The notes beneath the pieces were generated by a model that ran no database searches, had not been told where the DNA came from, and worked only from the letters and a program-made list of their open reading frames with translations. Position numbers and translations under genes: made by a program. Positions 34,262 to 42,669 of a DNA stretch of 64,000 bases are shown piece by piece; the first letter of the stretch is position 1; every line of letters begins with the position of its first letter. The stretch comes from JBBRMU01 sp038230655 (lineage in GTDB: Bacteria > Patescibacteriota > Microgenomatia > UBA1406 > GWC2-37-13), in assembly GCA_038230655.1 (NCBI GenBank), contig JBBRMU010000003.1:24845-88844 (forward strand), in the 5' to 3' direction.

Positions 34262-34848
34262 AATTTTTTGCCCATTCAACAGCTGAGATTGCAGGAAATG
34301 CAGTAGTAGGTGAGAATACTAAAATTTGGAACGATGCCCAAGTCAGAGAGGATGTTCAGATTGGAGAAGATTGTATTCTAGGAAAAAATGTCTATATTGA
34401 TGTTGGTGTAAAGATAGGGAACAACTGCCGAATCCAAAATAATAGTTCACTTTTTCATGGAACAATACTTGAAGACTTTGTGTTTATTGGGCCACATGTC
34501 GTATTTACGAATCATAAAGTTCCTCGAGCATTCAATAAACAAGGCATGGCGATCGGCCCAGAAGATTGGGTCGTGGGTAAGATAGCCGTGAAGTATGGAG
34601 CCTCGATCGGAGCACAAACAGTACTTGTTCCTGGAATAACTATCGGCAAGTTTGCTATGATAGGAGCAGGATCAGTTGTAACAAAAGACGTTCCTGATTA
34701 CACATTAGTATATGGAAATCCTGCAGCCGACAGAGGATTTGTTTGCCAATGCGGCGAAAAACTGGTTTTAAACGATGACAAAGCAATTTGTAGCTGTAAT
34801 AAGAAGTATCAACTTGATAGTTCAAATATTTTATACATTCAAGAATAA
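34258..34848 (+). CDS. Hexapeptide acyltransferase, WbpD-like, with C-terminal cysteine knuckle
   Basis: A 196-residue left-handed beta-helix protein, longer than the enzyme at 28092. It contains VGENTKIWNDAQV, VQIGEDCILGKNVYID, IGNNCRIQNNSSLFHG and the terminal ITIGKFAMIGAGSVVTKDVPDY. After the helix a 30-residue tail carries CQCGEKL and CSCNKKY, two CxC pairs that may bind zinc. Two WbpD-like genes in one locus suggest two different acetylated amino sugars, or one acting on another acyl group. It follows the fusion gene with a four-base overlap. Confidence 0.88.
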   Translation: MKFFAHSTAEIAGNAVVGENTKIWNDAQVREDVQIGEDCILGKNVYIDVGVKIGNNCRIQNNSSLFHGTILEDFVFIGPHVVFTNHKVPRAFNKQGMAIGPEDWVVGKIAVKYGASIGAQTVLVPGITIGKFAMIGAGSVVTKDVPDYTLVYGNPAADRGFVCQCGEKLVLNDDKAICSCNKKYQLDSSNILYIQE

Positions 34849-34856
34849 TCTCAACT

Positions 34857-35897
34857 ATGAATACTCTATTTAAAGATAAAAACATTCTTATCACAGGGGG
34901 AACCGGAAGCATCGGATCAGAAATTCTTAAACACCTCCTTCCGCACAACCCAAAAAGAATTGTGATTTTTAGTCGTGATGAATATAAGCAACATGCACTC
35001 AAATATAAATACAACAATAACGCAAATATTGAGTATGTTATTGGAGATATAAAAGACCTTGAGTCTCTTATGTATGTGAGCCAAGGTATGGATGTCATTT
35101 TTCATGCTGCAGCATTAAAACATGTACCAATTTCTGAAGAATCTCCAGAGGAGTTTATTAAAACTAATATTGGTGGAAGTATCAATGTCAAAAAAGCAGC
35201 ACTTACCAATAAAATTCCATTAGTGGTCTCGATAAGTACCGATAAAGCAGTTGACCCTTTAAATGTAATGGGAATGACGAAGGCACTGCAAGAGAAGATC
35301 TTTAGTTCGTTTTCTCTTCAGAAAAGAAATCATACAATTCGATTTGTAAATGTGAGATTTGGAAATGTTATTGGCACAAAAGGAAGTTTATTTCCTATTC
35401 TCTATCATCAGATCAAAAATAACCTGCCTATCACTCTTACACATCTAGATATGACCCGTTTTTTCATGACAAAAGCAGACGCAATTCAGCTTGTTTTTTG
35501 GGCCGCAGAACATGGTAAAAATGGAGATACAATCATCAAAAAAATGAAGTCAATTAAAATAAAAGATCTGATTAGATTATTTCTTCAAGTAACTAAACAG
35601 CCAAAAAACTATCCTGTGAAAGAAATTGGAATACGAGTAGGTGAGAAGATGCACGAGTATCTGATTACTGCAGACGAGATATTTCGAACAAAACAAAACA
35701 AAGAGTTCCTCATCATTTCTCCTTATACACCAAATGCTCTCCAAGCAAATCTTATTCTCGATAAAAAAACCGCCTCACTTGAAGATCTAAACGACTTTTT
35801 TTCTAATAATCCCGCTTGTTTCTTTGAAGATAAAGAAGTTGTTGGAATGATAACTGAGTTCATTAAAGAAATTGATGCGAATATGCAGATCATTTAA
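34857..35897 (+). CDS. UDP-GlcNAc 4,6-dehydratase-like enzyme (CapE/PseB/FlaA1 type)
   Basis: Short-form extended SDR of 346 residues. The NAD loop is ITGGTGSIGSEILKHLL (12-28); the catalytic region SISTDKAVDPLNVMGMTKALQEK has the Asp-Lys replacing Tyr in part, as typical of PseB/CapE, with MTKALQ as the YxxxK equivalent. FGNVIGTKGSLFPI and KTRIGVGEKMHE-like IGIRVGEKMHEYLI complete the family. It would make a 4-keto-6-deoxy hexose from UDP-GlcNAc, with or without C-5 inversion. The next gene is a CapF-type cupin, which favours the CapE (UDP-L-FucNAc) branch. Confidence 0.9.
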   Translation: MNTLFKDKNILITGGTGSIGSEILKHLLPHNPKRIVIFSRDEYKQHALKYKYNNNANIEYVIGDIKDLESLMYVSQGMDVIFHAAALKHVPISEESPEEFIKTNIGGSINVKKAALTNKIPLVVSISTDKAVDPLNVMGMTKALQEKIFSSFSLQKRNHTIRFVNVRFGNVIGTKGSLFPILYHQIKNNLPITLTHLDMTRFFMTKADAIQLVFWAAEHGKNGDTIIKKMKSIKIKDLIRLFLQVTKQPKNYPVKEIGIRVGEKMHEYLITADEIFRTKQNKEFLIISPYTPNALQANLILDKKTASLEDLNDFFSNNPACFFEDKEVVGMITEFIKEIDANMQII

Positions 35898-35898
35898 T

Positions 35899-36281
35899 AT
35901 GCAGATTGTAAAGCTACGACAACATAAAGACGAACGAGGAATGTTGGTGGAAAATACTCTTCCTGAAATAATGAAGCAGTCGAACCATTTTTTCGTTTCC
36001 AAATCTCAGCCAGGAGTTGTTCGGGGAAACCACTATCACACCCATAAATCGGAGTGGTTTTATGTGATTCAGGGAACATGTGAAATTATTGTAGAAGATA
36101 TGAATACAAAAAAACGTGAAACAGTGACAATTAGATCCGAAGATGAGAATATTTTTCATATGGAACCAGGAAAAGCTCATGCATTTAAAAATATAGGGAA
36201 AGATGAACTCATTGTTCTTGCACTTATCAACGACGTTTTGATCCTGAAAATCCTGACACAGTTCCCTATAAAATCTTATAG
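35899..36281 (+). CDS. CapF-type cupin, frameshifted near its C-terminus
   Basis: Cupin of about 127 residues, starting MQIVKLRQHKDERG. Metal-binding HYHTHKSEWFYVIQG (histidines near 43-47, Glu at 50) and PGKAHAFKN are clear, as in the C-terminal cupin half of CapF. The reading frame as given runs on to 36444 with an unrelated tail. Adding one T to the T4 run at 36236-36239 restores the family ending VFDPENPDTVPYKIL and a TAG stop at 36279-36281, two bases before the next ATG. So a base is missing, by sequencing error or by mutation. It starts one base after the dehydratase stop. The SDR half of CapF is not attached. Confidence 0.8.
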
Positions 36282-36283
36282 CT

Positions 36284-37417
36284 ATGAATCAAGAAAAAAA
36301 TATTTTGCTTGTTTCTCACTACACGCTTACTCCTGGACCAATGGACAAATTAGTAAGATACTTTCAAACTCATCTCTACAACACTACTTATATGACCTTT
36401 CCGCTATATCCAAAAAATGGTCTTCCCGTGCGAGTACAAAATGATAAAAACAAAATTGAGTTCAAACTTAACCTCTACTTTCAGTATATTGTTGAAGGAG
36501 CAGCTGTTTTTTTTCAGTACAAGAAAAAAAACAGCTTCAAACACCAGTTTGATCTTTGTATTTGCGGAGATCCGCTGTCATTTCTTCATCTTTTCCTTCT
36601 AAAAAACCTGCTCAAAATTAAAAAAATAGTCTATCTGAATGTAGACTATACTGCACAACGTTTTAAAAATCCAATTCTCAACTTCATCTATCTGAAATTA
36701 AACCAGTTTTCCATAAAACGCTGTGACTATCTTTTTTACCTAATTCCTGCGCTCGTAAATCAGCTTGATCCAGAAAAAAAATATCGCTCAAAGTCTTTTC
36801 ATATTCGTCACTGGTTTAACTCAAAAAATATCGATCTCAACAAAAAACGTGAATCACACTCGATCATTTTTGCAGGAAATATTACGTATGCCGTTGAGTT
36901 TGAAGAGCTCTTTATTGCACTCGTTGATCTTAAGAAAGAAAAAATTCCCTTTCATATGAGTATATACGGGGAAGGGGATAAAAAAGACTCAGTGCTTAGG
37001 AGAGTTAAAGATCTAAATCTAGAATCAGAAATAATGTACAGAGGAGTAGCAAAAAATGAAGATCTTACACAAACAATCTTTCCATCCTACCAGATAGGCA
37101 TATGCCCCTATATCACAAAACCAGTACCAGGAAAATCTGAGCATATGTTCAACCTTACTGATCTTTCAACTAAGTTAACTGAATACTGTGCGGCAGGTCT
37201 TCCTATCGTTACCACTCGCTTAAGCCCTGCCTTAGACGTTATTCCAGAAAATAAATTTGGTTTTTTAGCTAATAATTCTCACCAATGGTATACAGCTTTA
37301 AAAACTCTTCTTCAAAATAAAGATCTCTGTAAGACGTATAGTAAAAACTCATTGGCGTACTCTAAAAATTACGACGAGGAGGTTGTTCTCACACCAATCA
37401 TCAAAAAAATAGTATAA
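36284..37417 (+). CDS. GT4-like glycosyltransferase
   Basis: GT-B transferase of 377 residues. The N-terminal start is EKNILLVSHYTLTPGPMDKLVRYF. The C-terminal half has FAGNITYAVEFEELFIAL and YGEGDKKDSVLRRV, typical of GT4 donor domains, then LTEYCAAGLPIVTTRLSPA; the first Glu of the E-x7-E motif is replaced by Leu/Ser. The restored stop of the cupin gene sits two bases upstream, indicating an operon. Sugar specificity cannot be told. Confidence 0.82.
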   Translation: MNQEKNILLVSHYTLTPGPMDKLVRYFQTHLYNTTYMTFPLYPKNGLPVRVQNDKNKIEFKLNLYFQYIVEGAAVFFQYKKKNSFKHQFDLCICGDPLSFLHLFLLKNLLKIKKIVYLNVDYTAQRFKNPILNFIYLKLNQFSIKRCDYLFYLIPALVNQLDPEKKYRSKSFHIRHWFNSKNIDLNKKRESHSIIFAGNITYAVEFEELFIALVDLKKEKIPFHMSIYGEGDKKDSVLRRVKDLNLESEIMYRGVAKNEDLTQTIFPSYQIGICPYITKPVPGKSEHMFNLTDLSTKLTEYCAAGLPIVTTRLSPALDVIPENKFGFLANNSHQWYTALKTLLQNKDLCKTYSKNSLAYSKNYDEEVVLTPIIKKIV

Positions 37418-37420
37418 AAT
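37415..37420 (+). promoter_or_regulatory. -10 box before the amidotransferase gene
   Basis: TAAAAT (overlapping TATAAA at 37413) ends 8 bases before ATG 37429. A separate promoter inside the glycan locus. Confidence 0.5.
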
Positions 37421-37428
37421 AATGAACT

Positions 37429-39246
37429 ATGTGTGGAATTTGCGGATTTAACTACCAAAATAAAAAGACGCTTAAAGCAATGAATGACGAAATAGCCCAT
37501 CGTGGACCGAATGGAGAAGGATTTTATGTTGATGATCAAGTAAGCTTAGGACATCGCAGGCTGAGCATAATTGATCTAAAAGGGGGCAAAAACCCCATTT
37601 ATAACGAGGATAAAAGCATTCTGATTATGTATAACGGGGAAGTCTATAACTATCGTACTCTGCAGCCTGAACTCGAAAAAAAAGGACACCATTTTTATAC
37701 TATTTGCGACACCGAGACCGTAGTTCATGCCTATGAAGAGTACAGTTTTGACTGCTTAAAACATTTTAACGGCATGTTTGCATTCTGTATTTATGATAGG
37801 AACAAAGATCTGCTTTTTCTTGCCCGTGACAGATTTGGAATCAAACCTCTCTACTACTACCATAAAGATGGAAAGTTCATTTTTGCTTCTGAAATCAAAG
37901 CGATTCTTAAAAATCCAGATGTTGAAACTATGCCAAACGATAAAGTAATCAAAAACTACTTAAAAAATAATATGATCCCGGAAGATATTCCAGAAACGTT
38001 CTATGAGAATATATTCAAATTAATGCCATCGCACTATGCAGTCGTCAAAGATGGTGAATTAAAAATAAAACGGTACTACAGCCTTAAAACAATCAACCAT
38101 AATATCAGTAGTTCTGATAATGAAAAAGACCAGATTCAAAAATACCATGACCTTTTTACTGATTCAGTTAGACTTCGTCTCATTAGCGATGTTCCTGTTG
38201 GTTCTTGTCTATCAGGTGGAGTAGATTCATCGTCCATAGTTGCAGTGATCGATGATCTACTGAAGAAAAAAGTTGAAGAAGGTTCTTCGGTGAAAGGCAA
38301 ATTGAACTGCTTTTCAGCAGTGTATGATGACCCAACTTGCGATGAGCGCGAGTATATTAAAGCTGCACTCAAAAATAAAAAAGCAATTTCCCACTATACA
38401 TTTCCTATTGCAAAAGGCTTCTGGCACGACTTAAATAAAGTGATCTATCATCAAGATGAGCCCACGGAGACGATTGCAGTGTATGCTCAGTACTGTGTTA
38501 TGAGAATCGCTGAAGGAAAAGTAAAAGTACTGCTCGACGGGCAGGGGAGCGATGAGTCTGTTGCTGGCTATATTCCATACTACCGACACTATCTGCTTGA
38601 TCTACTCAAAAACATCCAGATAATTCAATTTCTAAAAGAAGTCGTTTTTGGCTTTAATTTTCACAAAGGCTTAATCAAATCTTTTATGACGATTACTAAG
38701 TCACAGCAGCTGAGTGCGAACTTTTTCCCAGATAACGCAGTTCCAAATGTCAACTATATTCAAAATAGCAATATGTCGCTCACCGATAGACAGTTTTTTG
38801 ACCTCAATCATAACTTGCCTAAAGTTCTCAAATATGAAGATCGAAACTCGATGGCTTTTGGCATCGAGGCGCGACTACCTTTTCTGGACTATCGGCTGGT
38901 TGAGTTCTCTTTTTCACTTCCTGAGAATATGAAGATCAGAAACGGATGGACAAAGTATGTTCTTCGAGAAGCCATGACCGGAACAGTCGCCGATAAAATT
39001 GTCAAACGAAAAAGCAAGTATGGATACCCCGTTCCAGATTATGAATGGCTAACCACAAATAAAGAGCACATTCTAAAAGTTTTTAAGTCTAAAAAATTTG
39101 CTGAAAGAGGCTACTTTAATCAACCAGAAATTGTGAAAGCATTTGAGACGTATATAAACGACAAATCTCTTATGAACCTTTCTACATATTTCTGGAGAAT
39201 CCTCAATTTAGAGCTATGGTTACGGATTTTTTTCGACAAAATATGA
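37429..39246 (+). CDS. asnB: Glutamine-dependent amidotransferase of the asparagine synthetase B family
   Basis: Class II amidotransferase, 605 residues. The mature N-terminus is the nucleophile Cys2 (MCGICGF). The glutaminase domain shows AHRGPNGEGFY, LGHRRLSIIDL and YNGEVYNY. The synthetase domain has the PP-loop SGGVDSSSIVAV (about 263-274) and DGQGSDESVAGY, FLDYRLVEFS and KRKSKYGYPVP. In glycan loci this family often amidates uronic acids (WbpS-like) instead of aspartate. With a UDP-sugar 6-dehydrogenase next to it, that role is likely here, but free asparagine synthesis is not excluded. Confidence 0.92.
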   Translation: MCGICGFNYQNKKTLKAMNDEIAHRGPNGEGFYVDDQVSLGHRRLSIIDLKGGKNPIYNEDKSILIMYNGEVYNYRTLQPELEKKGHHFYTICDTETVVHAYEEYSFDCLKHFNGMFAFCIYDRNKDLLFLARDRFGIKPLYYYHKDGKFIFASEIKAILKNPDVETMPNDKVIKNYLKNNMIPEDIPETFYENIFKLMPSHYAVVKDGELKIKRYYSLKTINHNISSSDNEKDQIQKYHDLFTDSVRLRLISDVPVGSCLSGGVDSSSIVAVIDDLLKKKVEEGSSVKGKLNCFSAVYDDPTCDEREYIKAALKNKKAISHYTFPIAKGFWHDLNKVIYHQDEPTETIAVYAQYCVMRIAEGKVKVLLDGQGSDESVAGYIPYYRHYLLDLLKNIQIIQFLKEVVFGFNFHKGLIKSFMTITKSQQLSANFFPDNAVPNVNYIQNSNMSLTDRQFFDLNHNLPKVLKYEDRNSMAFGIEARLPFLDYRLVEFSFSLPENMKIRNGWTKYVLREAMTGTVADKIVKRKSKYGYPVPDYEWLTTNKEHILKVFKSKKFAERGYFNQPEIVKAFETYINDKSLMNLSTYFWRILNLELWLRIFFDKI

Positions 39247-39252
39247 TAAAAT
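39247..39252 (+). promoter_or_regulatory. -10 box of the sugar dehydrogenase gene
   Basis: TAAAAT ends 7 bases before ATG 39260, overlapping the end of the preceding gene. Confidence 0.5.
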
Positions 39253-39259
39253 TGAAAAT

Positions 39260-40444
39260 ATGAAAGTCTCAGTTTCTGGAATCGGAAAAGCAGGTCTCCC
39301 TTTAGCATCGGTTATTGCTGAAGCAGGTCTTGAAGTGATTGGAGTCGGTCGAAATGAGGAAAGAATAAAAAGTTTGAACAACGCTGTCAACCCAATTCCT
39401 GAAGAGACAGGTCTTGCTCAACTTCTCAAAAAAAATGTTGGTAAACGACTTCAGTTTACTTCAGATGGAGTTCAAGCAGCAAAAGAAACCCAAGTTCATG
39501 TGATTATCGTTCCTCTGTTTATTACTGACAAAAAAGAAACAGATTTGAGTAACATCAAAGATGCAACAACTATTATCGCGAAAGGACTTAAAAAGGGGGA
39601 TTTAGTTGTTTTAGAAACTACAGTTCCCATTGGAACGACCAATAAAGTAATCAAGCCTATTCTTGAAAAACTATCTAGGCTCAAAGCCGGGAAAGATTTC
39701 TATCTGGCTTTTTCGCCTGAAAGAATGATGACCGGATTTGCAATTTCTCGCTACAAAGAAGTGCCAAAAGTTGTCGGTGGTATAGATGAAAAATCTACCA
39801 AAAAAGTTGCGGATTTTTATAGAAAATTTTGTACTACAGTAGTTGAAGTCAGCAATATGGAGACAGCGGAAATGACCAAAATAGCTGAAGGCGTATACCG
39901 AGATGTAAATATTGCACTAGCAAATGAACTTCTCAAAATCGCGGAGAAAAATACCATTAATTATTGGGAAGTTCAAAAAGCATCTCAGACGTTTGCTTGC
40001 CATCTGCATGAGCCAGGAAATGTCGGAGGTCACTGCATTCCTGTGTATCCGTGGTTTCTTATCAACTCATTTGATGTTCCTCTCATAAAAAATGCCCGCC
40101 TTTTGAACGACGATATGATCTCATATTACGCTCAAAAAGTCGAAAAAGTGGCAAAAAAAGGTCAAAAAGTACTGGTCGTAGGAATTAGCTTCCGTGAAGG
40201 AGTCAAAGAGACTGCATATACCCGTGGTTTTCCGTTTATTAAACTCCTTCAGAAAAAAGGGTTTCACGTTTTGGTATATGATCCTCTGTATTCTAAAAAA
40301 GAAGTTGAAGCTTTTGGGTATGAGTATTCAGATGAATTCAGATCATCAAAAGCTGTCATATTAATGAACAAATACCCAGAACTTAAAAAAACTCTTTCTA
40401 AGTTGGGTGTCAAAGTTATCGACGTTAAAAACTCTGTTCGATAA
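39260..40444 (+). CDS. UDP-sugar 6-dehydrogenase (WbpA/WecC family)
   Basis: NAD-dependent four-electron oxidation of a UDP-hexosamine C-6 alcohol to a carboxylate. N-terminal Rossmann motif GIGKAGLPLASVIAEAG; central AFSPERMMTG and KIAEGVYRDVNIALANEL; the catalytic Cys is in GNVGGHCIPVYPWFL (about 260). The C-terminal domain includes VLVVGISFREGVKETAYTRG. Preferred substrates in this family are UDP-GlcNAc or UDP-ManNAc; with the neighbours it would give UDP-GlcNAcA, the first step toward ManNAc3NAcA. The 2-epimerase gene starts four bases after its stop. Confidence 0.93.
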   Translation: MKVSVSGIGKAGLPLASVIAEAGLEVIGVGRNEERIKSLNNAVNPIPEETGLAQLLKKNVGKRLQFTSDGVQAAKETQVHVIIVPLFITDKKETDLSNIKDATTIIAKGLKKGDLVVLETTVPIGTTNKVIKPILEKLSRLKAGKDFYLAFSPERMMTGFAISRYKEVPKVVGGIDEKSTKKVADFYRKFCTTVVEVSNMETAEMTKIAEGVYRDVNIALANELLKIAEKNTINYWEVQKASQTFACHLHEPGNVGGHCIPVYPWFLINSFDVPLIKNARLLNDDMISYYAQKVEKVAKKGQKVLVVGISFREGVKETAYTRGFPFIKLLQKKGFHVLVYDPLYSKKEVEAFGYEYSDEFRSSKAVILMNKYPELKKTLSKLGVKVIDVKNSVR

Positions 40445-40448
40445 TCAG

Positions 40449-41522
40449 ATGAAAATCGTAACAGTACTTGGAACTCGCCCTAACTTCATAAAAGCATATC
40501 TTATAAGCCAAGAACTTAAGAGAAAAAATATACAAGAAGTTATAATTCATACCGGCCAGCACTATGACTATAAAATGAGTGAGATTTTCTTCAAAGATCT
40601 TGGCATTCCAAAACCAGATTACACAACAAATTTAAAAGGAACTCAGATTAACGAGATGACAATCAAAATAAGGGAGATAATTGCGAAAGAACATCCCCAG
40701 ATGGTGCTTGTGTATGGTGATACAAACTCTACTCTAGCTGGAGCAATCGCGGCATTTCGAGAAGGTGTTCCCATTGCACACGTCGAAGGCGGAGTGCGCA
40801 GTTTTAATCTGGAAATGGCTGAAGAGAGAAATAGAATTATTATTGATCACTACTCAGCTCTATCGTTCACTCCAAATGAACTAAGTAAAAAAAATCTAGA
40901 AAATGAGTCTAAAGAAAATGTCTATTTTACTGGCGATGTTCTTAATGACTCAGTTTTACACAATTTAGAAGCAATAAAAGAGAAGAAGTTATACAAAAAT
41001 TATGGAGTAGTAGATAGTGAGTACTACATAATGACACTTCACCGACAAGAAACAGTAGACGTGAAAGAAAATTTAGAAGGGATACTTGAAACGTTTAAAG
41101 ATCTGAAAGATATCATTTTCCCTATTCACCCTCGTACTAAACAAAATTTAACAAACTTTAATCTTCTGGAAGCATTTAAAAAAAAATTTATTTTAATTGA
41201 TCCGTTAACTTATTTAGATATGCTTTCCTTAGTCTATGACTCTAAGCTCGTTCTTACTGATTCAGGAGGGATTCAAAAAGAAGCATATTTTCTACACATA
41301 CCGTGTGTCGCGCTGATGGATTTACCTGTTGTACCTGAACTAGTTGATCTGGGCTGGAACATGACTGTTGGATTAGATAGAGAAAAAATTCGAGCAGCTA
41401 TACGTTCATTCTCGACTGATCAAAAATATCTAAAAAACTTCGATAAGCACCTCTATGGTGAAGGGAAAGCACATTCTCAGATAGTTAACCTCATCGAAAC
41501 CTATGACACAGCTCAGAAATAA
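40449..41522 (+). CDS. wecB: UDP-N-acetylglucosamine 2-epimerase (non-hydrolysing)
   Basis: GT-B-like epimerase of 357 residues that converts UDP-GlcNAc-type sugars to the manno form. It starts MKIVTVLGTRPNFIKAYLIS; HTGQHYDYKMSEIFFKDLGI, VYGDTNSTLAGAIAAF and HVEGGVRSFNLEMAEERNRI are diagnostic. The catalytic region LTDSGGIQKEAYFL is intact. An in-frame start at 40407 would overlap the dehydrogenase and lacks family sequence. In a Wbp-type route it would act last, as WbpI, on UDP-GlcNAc3NAcA; alternatives are WecB and CapG functions. Confidence 0.93.
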   Translation: MKIVTVLGTRPNFIKAYLISQELKRKNIQEVIIHTGQHYDYKMSEIFFKDLGIPKPDYTTNLKGTQINEMTIKIREIIAKEHPQMVLVYGDTNSTLAGAIAAFREGVPIAHVEGGVRSFNLEMAEERNRIIIDHYSALSFTPNELSKKNLENESKENVYFTGDVLNDSVLHNLEAIKEKKLYKNYGVVDSEYYIMTLHRQETVDVKENLEGILETFKDLKDIIFPIHPRTKQNLTNFNLLEAFKKKFILIDPLTYLDMLSLVYDSKLVLTDSGGIQKEAYFLHIPCVALMDLPVVPELVDLGWNMTVGLDREKIRAAIRSFSTDQKYLKNFDKHLYGEGKAHSQIVNLIETYDTAQK

Positions 41523-42660
41523 AAAAAAGAAGTTGCTAATGTTTAGCGCAGGACTCGCAGGAGGTAGCTTTATGGCACTCAAGAACTTCGCAGAAGTTGC
41601 ATATAAAGAGTATGACATTACAATCATCGGACTAGGAACGAAGCCCATGCATTCTGAAAAATATGAAATTATAGGGATTCCCTACCCACGATATGACGGC
41701 GTGTTTGGCCATATTACAGCTAAGTATCAGCTTCTCAATCTTATTTTTCAACTTCCTCTCTATATTATTGGCTTTCTAATGCTTCTAAAAGACCGCCCAC
41801 GAGTAGTTTTTTTTAATGGACTCGCAACAATGATTCCTCTTCTTCCTTTTGCAAAACTAGTGCAAGCCAAAGTAGTTCTTTCTTTCAGAAGTTGGTGGGA
41901 TCAAGATCGCTTTGGGAAAATTAAACCACTTATCGATTGGTACGGAAAGCATACAGATATTGCGTATGTAAACTCGATCGGCACAAAAGAGAATCTATCA
42001 CAGATAATTCCTTCCGATCGAATTGTCGTTGTTTCTCACCATGCTAATCCGTTATTTTTTGAGACAAGAGACAGAGATCAAATTCGAAAAAACTTGGGTC
42101 TTTCAAAACAGTTTGTATTTTTGTATGTAGGAAGAATGGATGAAGAAAAACATATTCCGTTGTGGTTAGACGTGATAAAAAGTTTTGAAAAAGATAGTTC
42201 TTTAAAGTTTCTGTTTATTGGAAATGGAAGATTGGTGCAATCAATTACTGCTCTCGAAAAAAAGAACTCTCAGATTCAATATCTTGGATTTATGAACAAA
42301 CCGAGCAAACTTTCACAATACTATACTGCAGCAGATATACTTTTTACAAACGCCGACGAGACATATCTCTCTCGTCCAGCGATCGAAGCTCTTTCTTGTA
42401 GTACGCCAATTATGGTGCCCTCTATTCCAGCAGTAGGAGAAAAAATTTCTAAAGGAATGACAATTCCGGATACCTTATTTCCTCAAACAGTTGGATGGCT
42501 CTTAAAACAGAATACTAAAGATGCTGTGCACAAACTGATTGTAGATATCATAAAAAATGATGAAGCTACAAAAAAAAGATCGACATGTTTACAGTATGCT
42601 CAAAAAGAGTATAAGAAAGATCCAAATGAGCTACTGTTGGAGGCTCTATTACGTGTATAA
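41503..42660 (+). CDS. GT4 family glycosyltransferase
   Basis: GT-B transferase of 385 residues, beginning 20 bases before the upstream stop. An alternative ATG lies 11 codons later (MFSAGLAGGSFMAL), nearer to the usual family start. The acceptor side has AGGSFMALKNFAEV, and the donor half FLYVGRMDEEKHIPLWLDVIK and FTNADETYLSRPAIEALSCSTPIMVP, where the first Glu of the E-x7-E motif is kept as DETYLSRPAIE. It likely adds one sugar of the repeat unit made here. Confidence 0.86.
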   Translation: MTQLRNKKKKLLMFSAGLAGGSFMALKNFAEVAYKEYDITIIGLGTKPMHSEKYEIIGIPYPRYDGVFGHITAKYQLLNLIFQLPLYIIGFLMLLKDRPRVVFFNGLATMIPLLPFAKLVQAKVVLSFRSWWDQDRFGKIKPLIDWYGKHTDIAYVNSIGTKENLSQIIPSDRIVVVSHHANPLFFETRDRDQIRKNLGLSKQFVFLYVGRMDEEKHIPLWLDVIKSFEKDSSLKFLFIGNGRLVQSITALEKKNSQIQYLGFMNKPSKLSQYYTAADILFTNADETYLSRPAIEALSCSTPIMVPSIPAVGEKISKGMTIPDTLFPQTVGWLLKQNTKDAVHKLIVDIIKNDEATKKRSTCLQYAQKEYKKDPNELLLEALLRV

Positions 42661-42669
42661 TAAATCACT

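Noticed and set aside
40407..40448. Upstream start of the 2-epimerase
   Set aside because: The family begins at MKIVTVLGTRP (40449); the earlier codons are out-of-frame sequence of the dehydrogenase.
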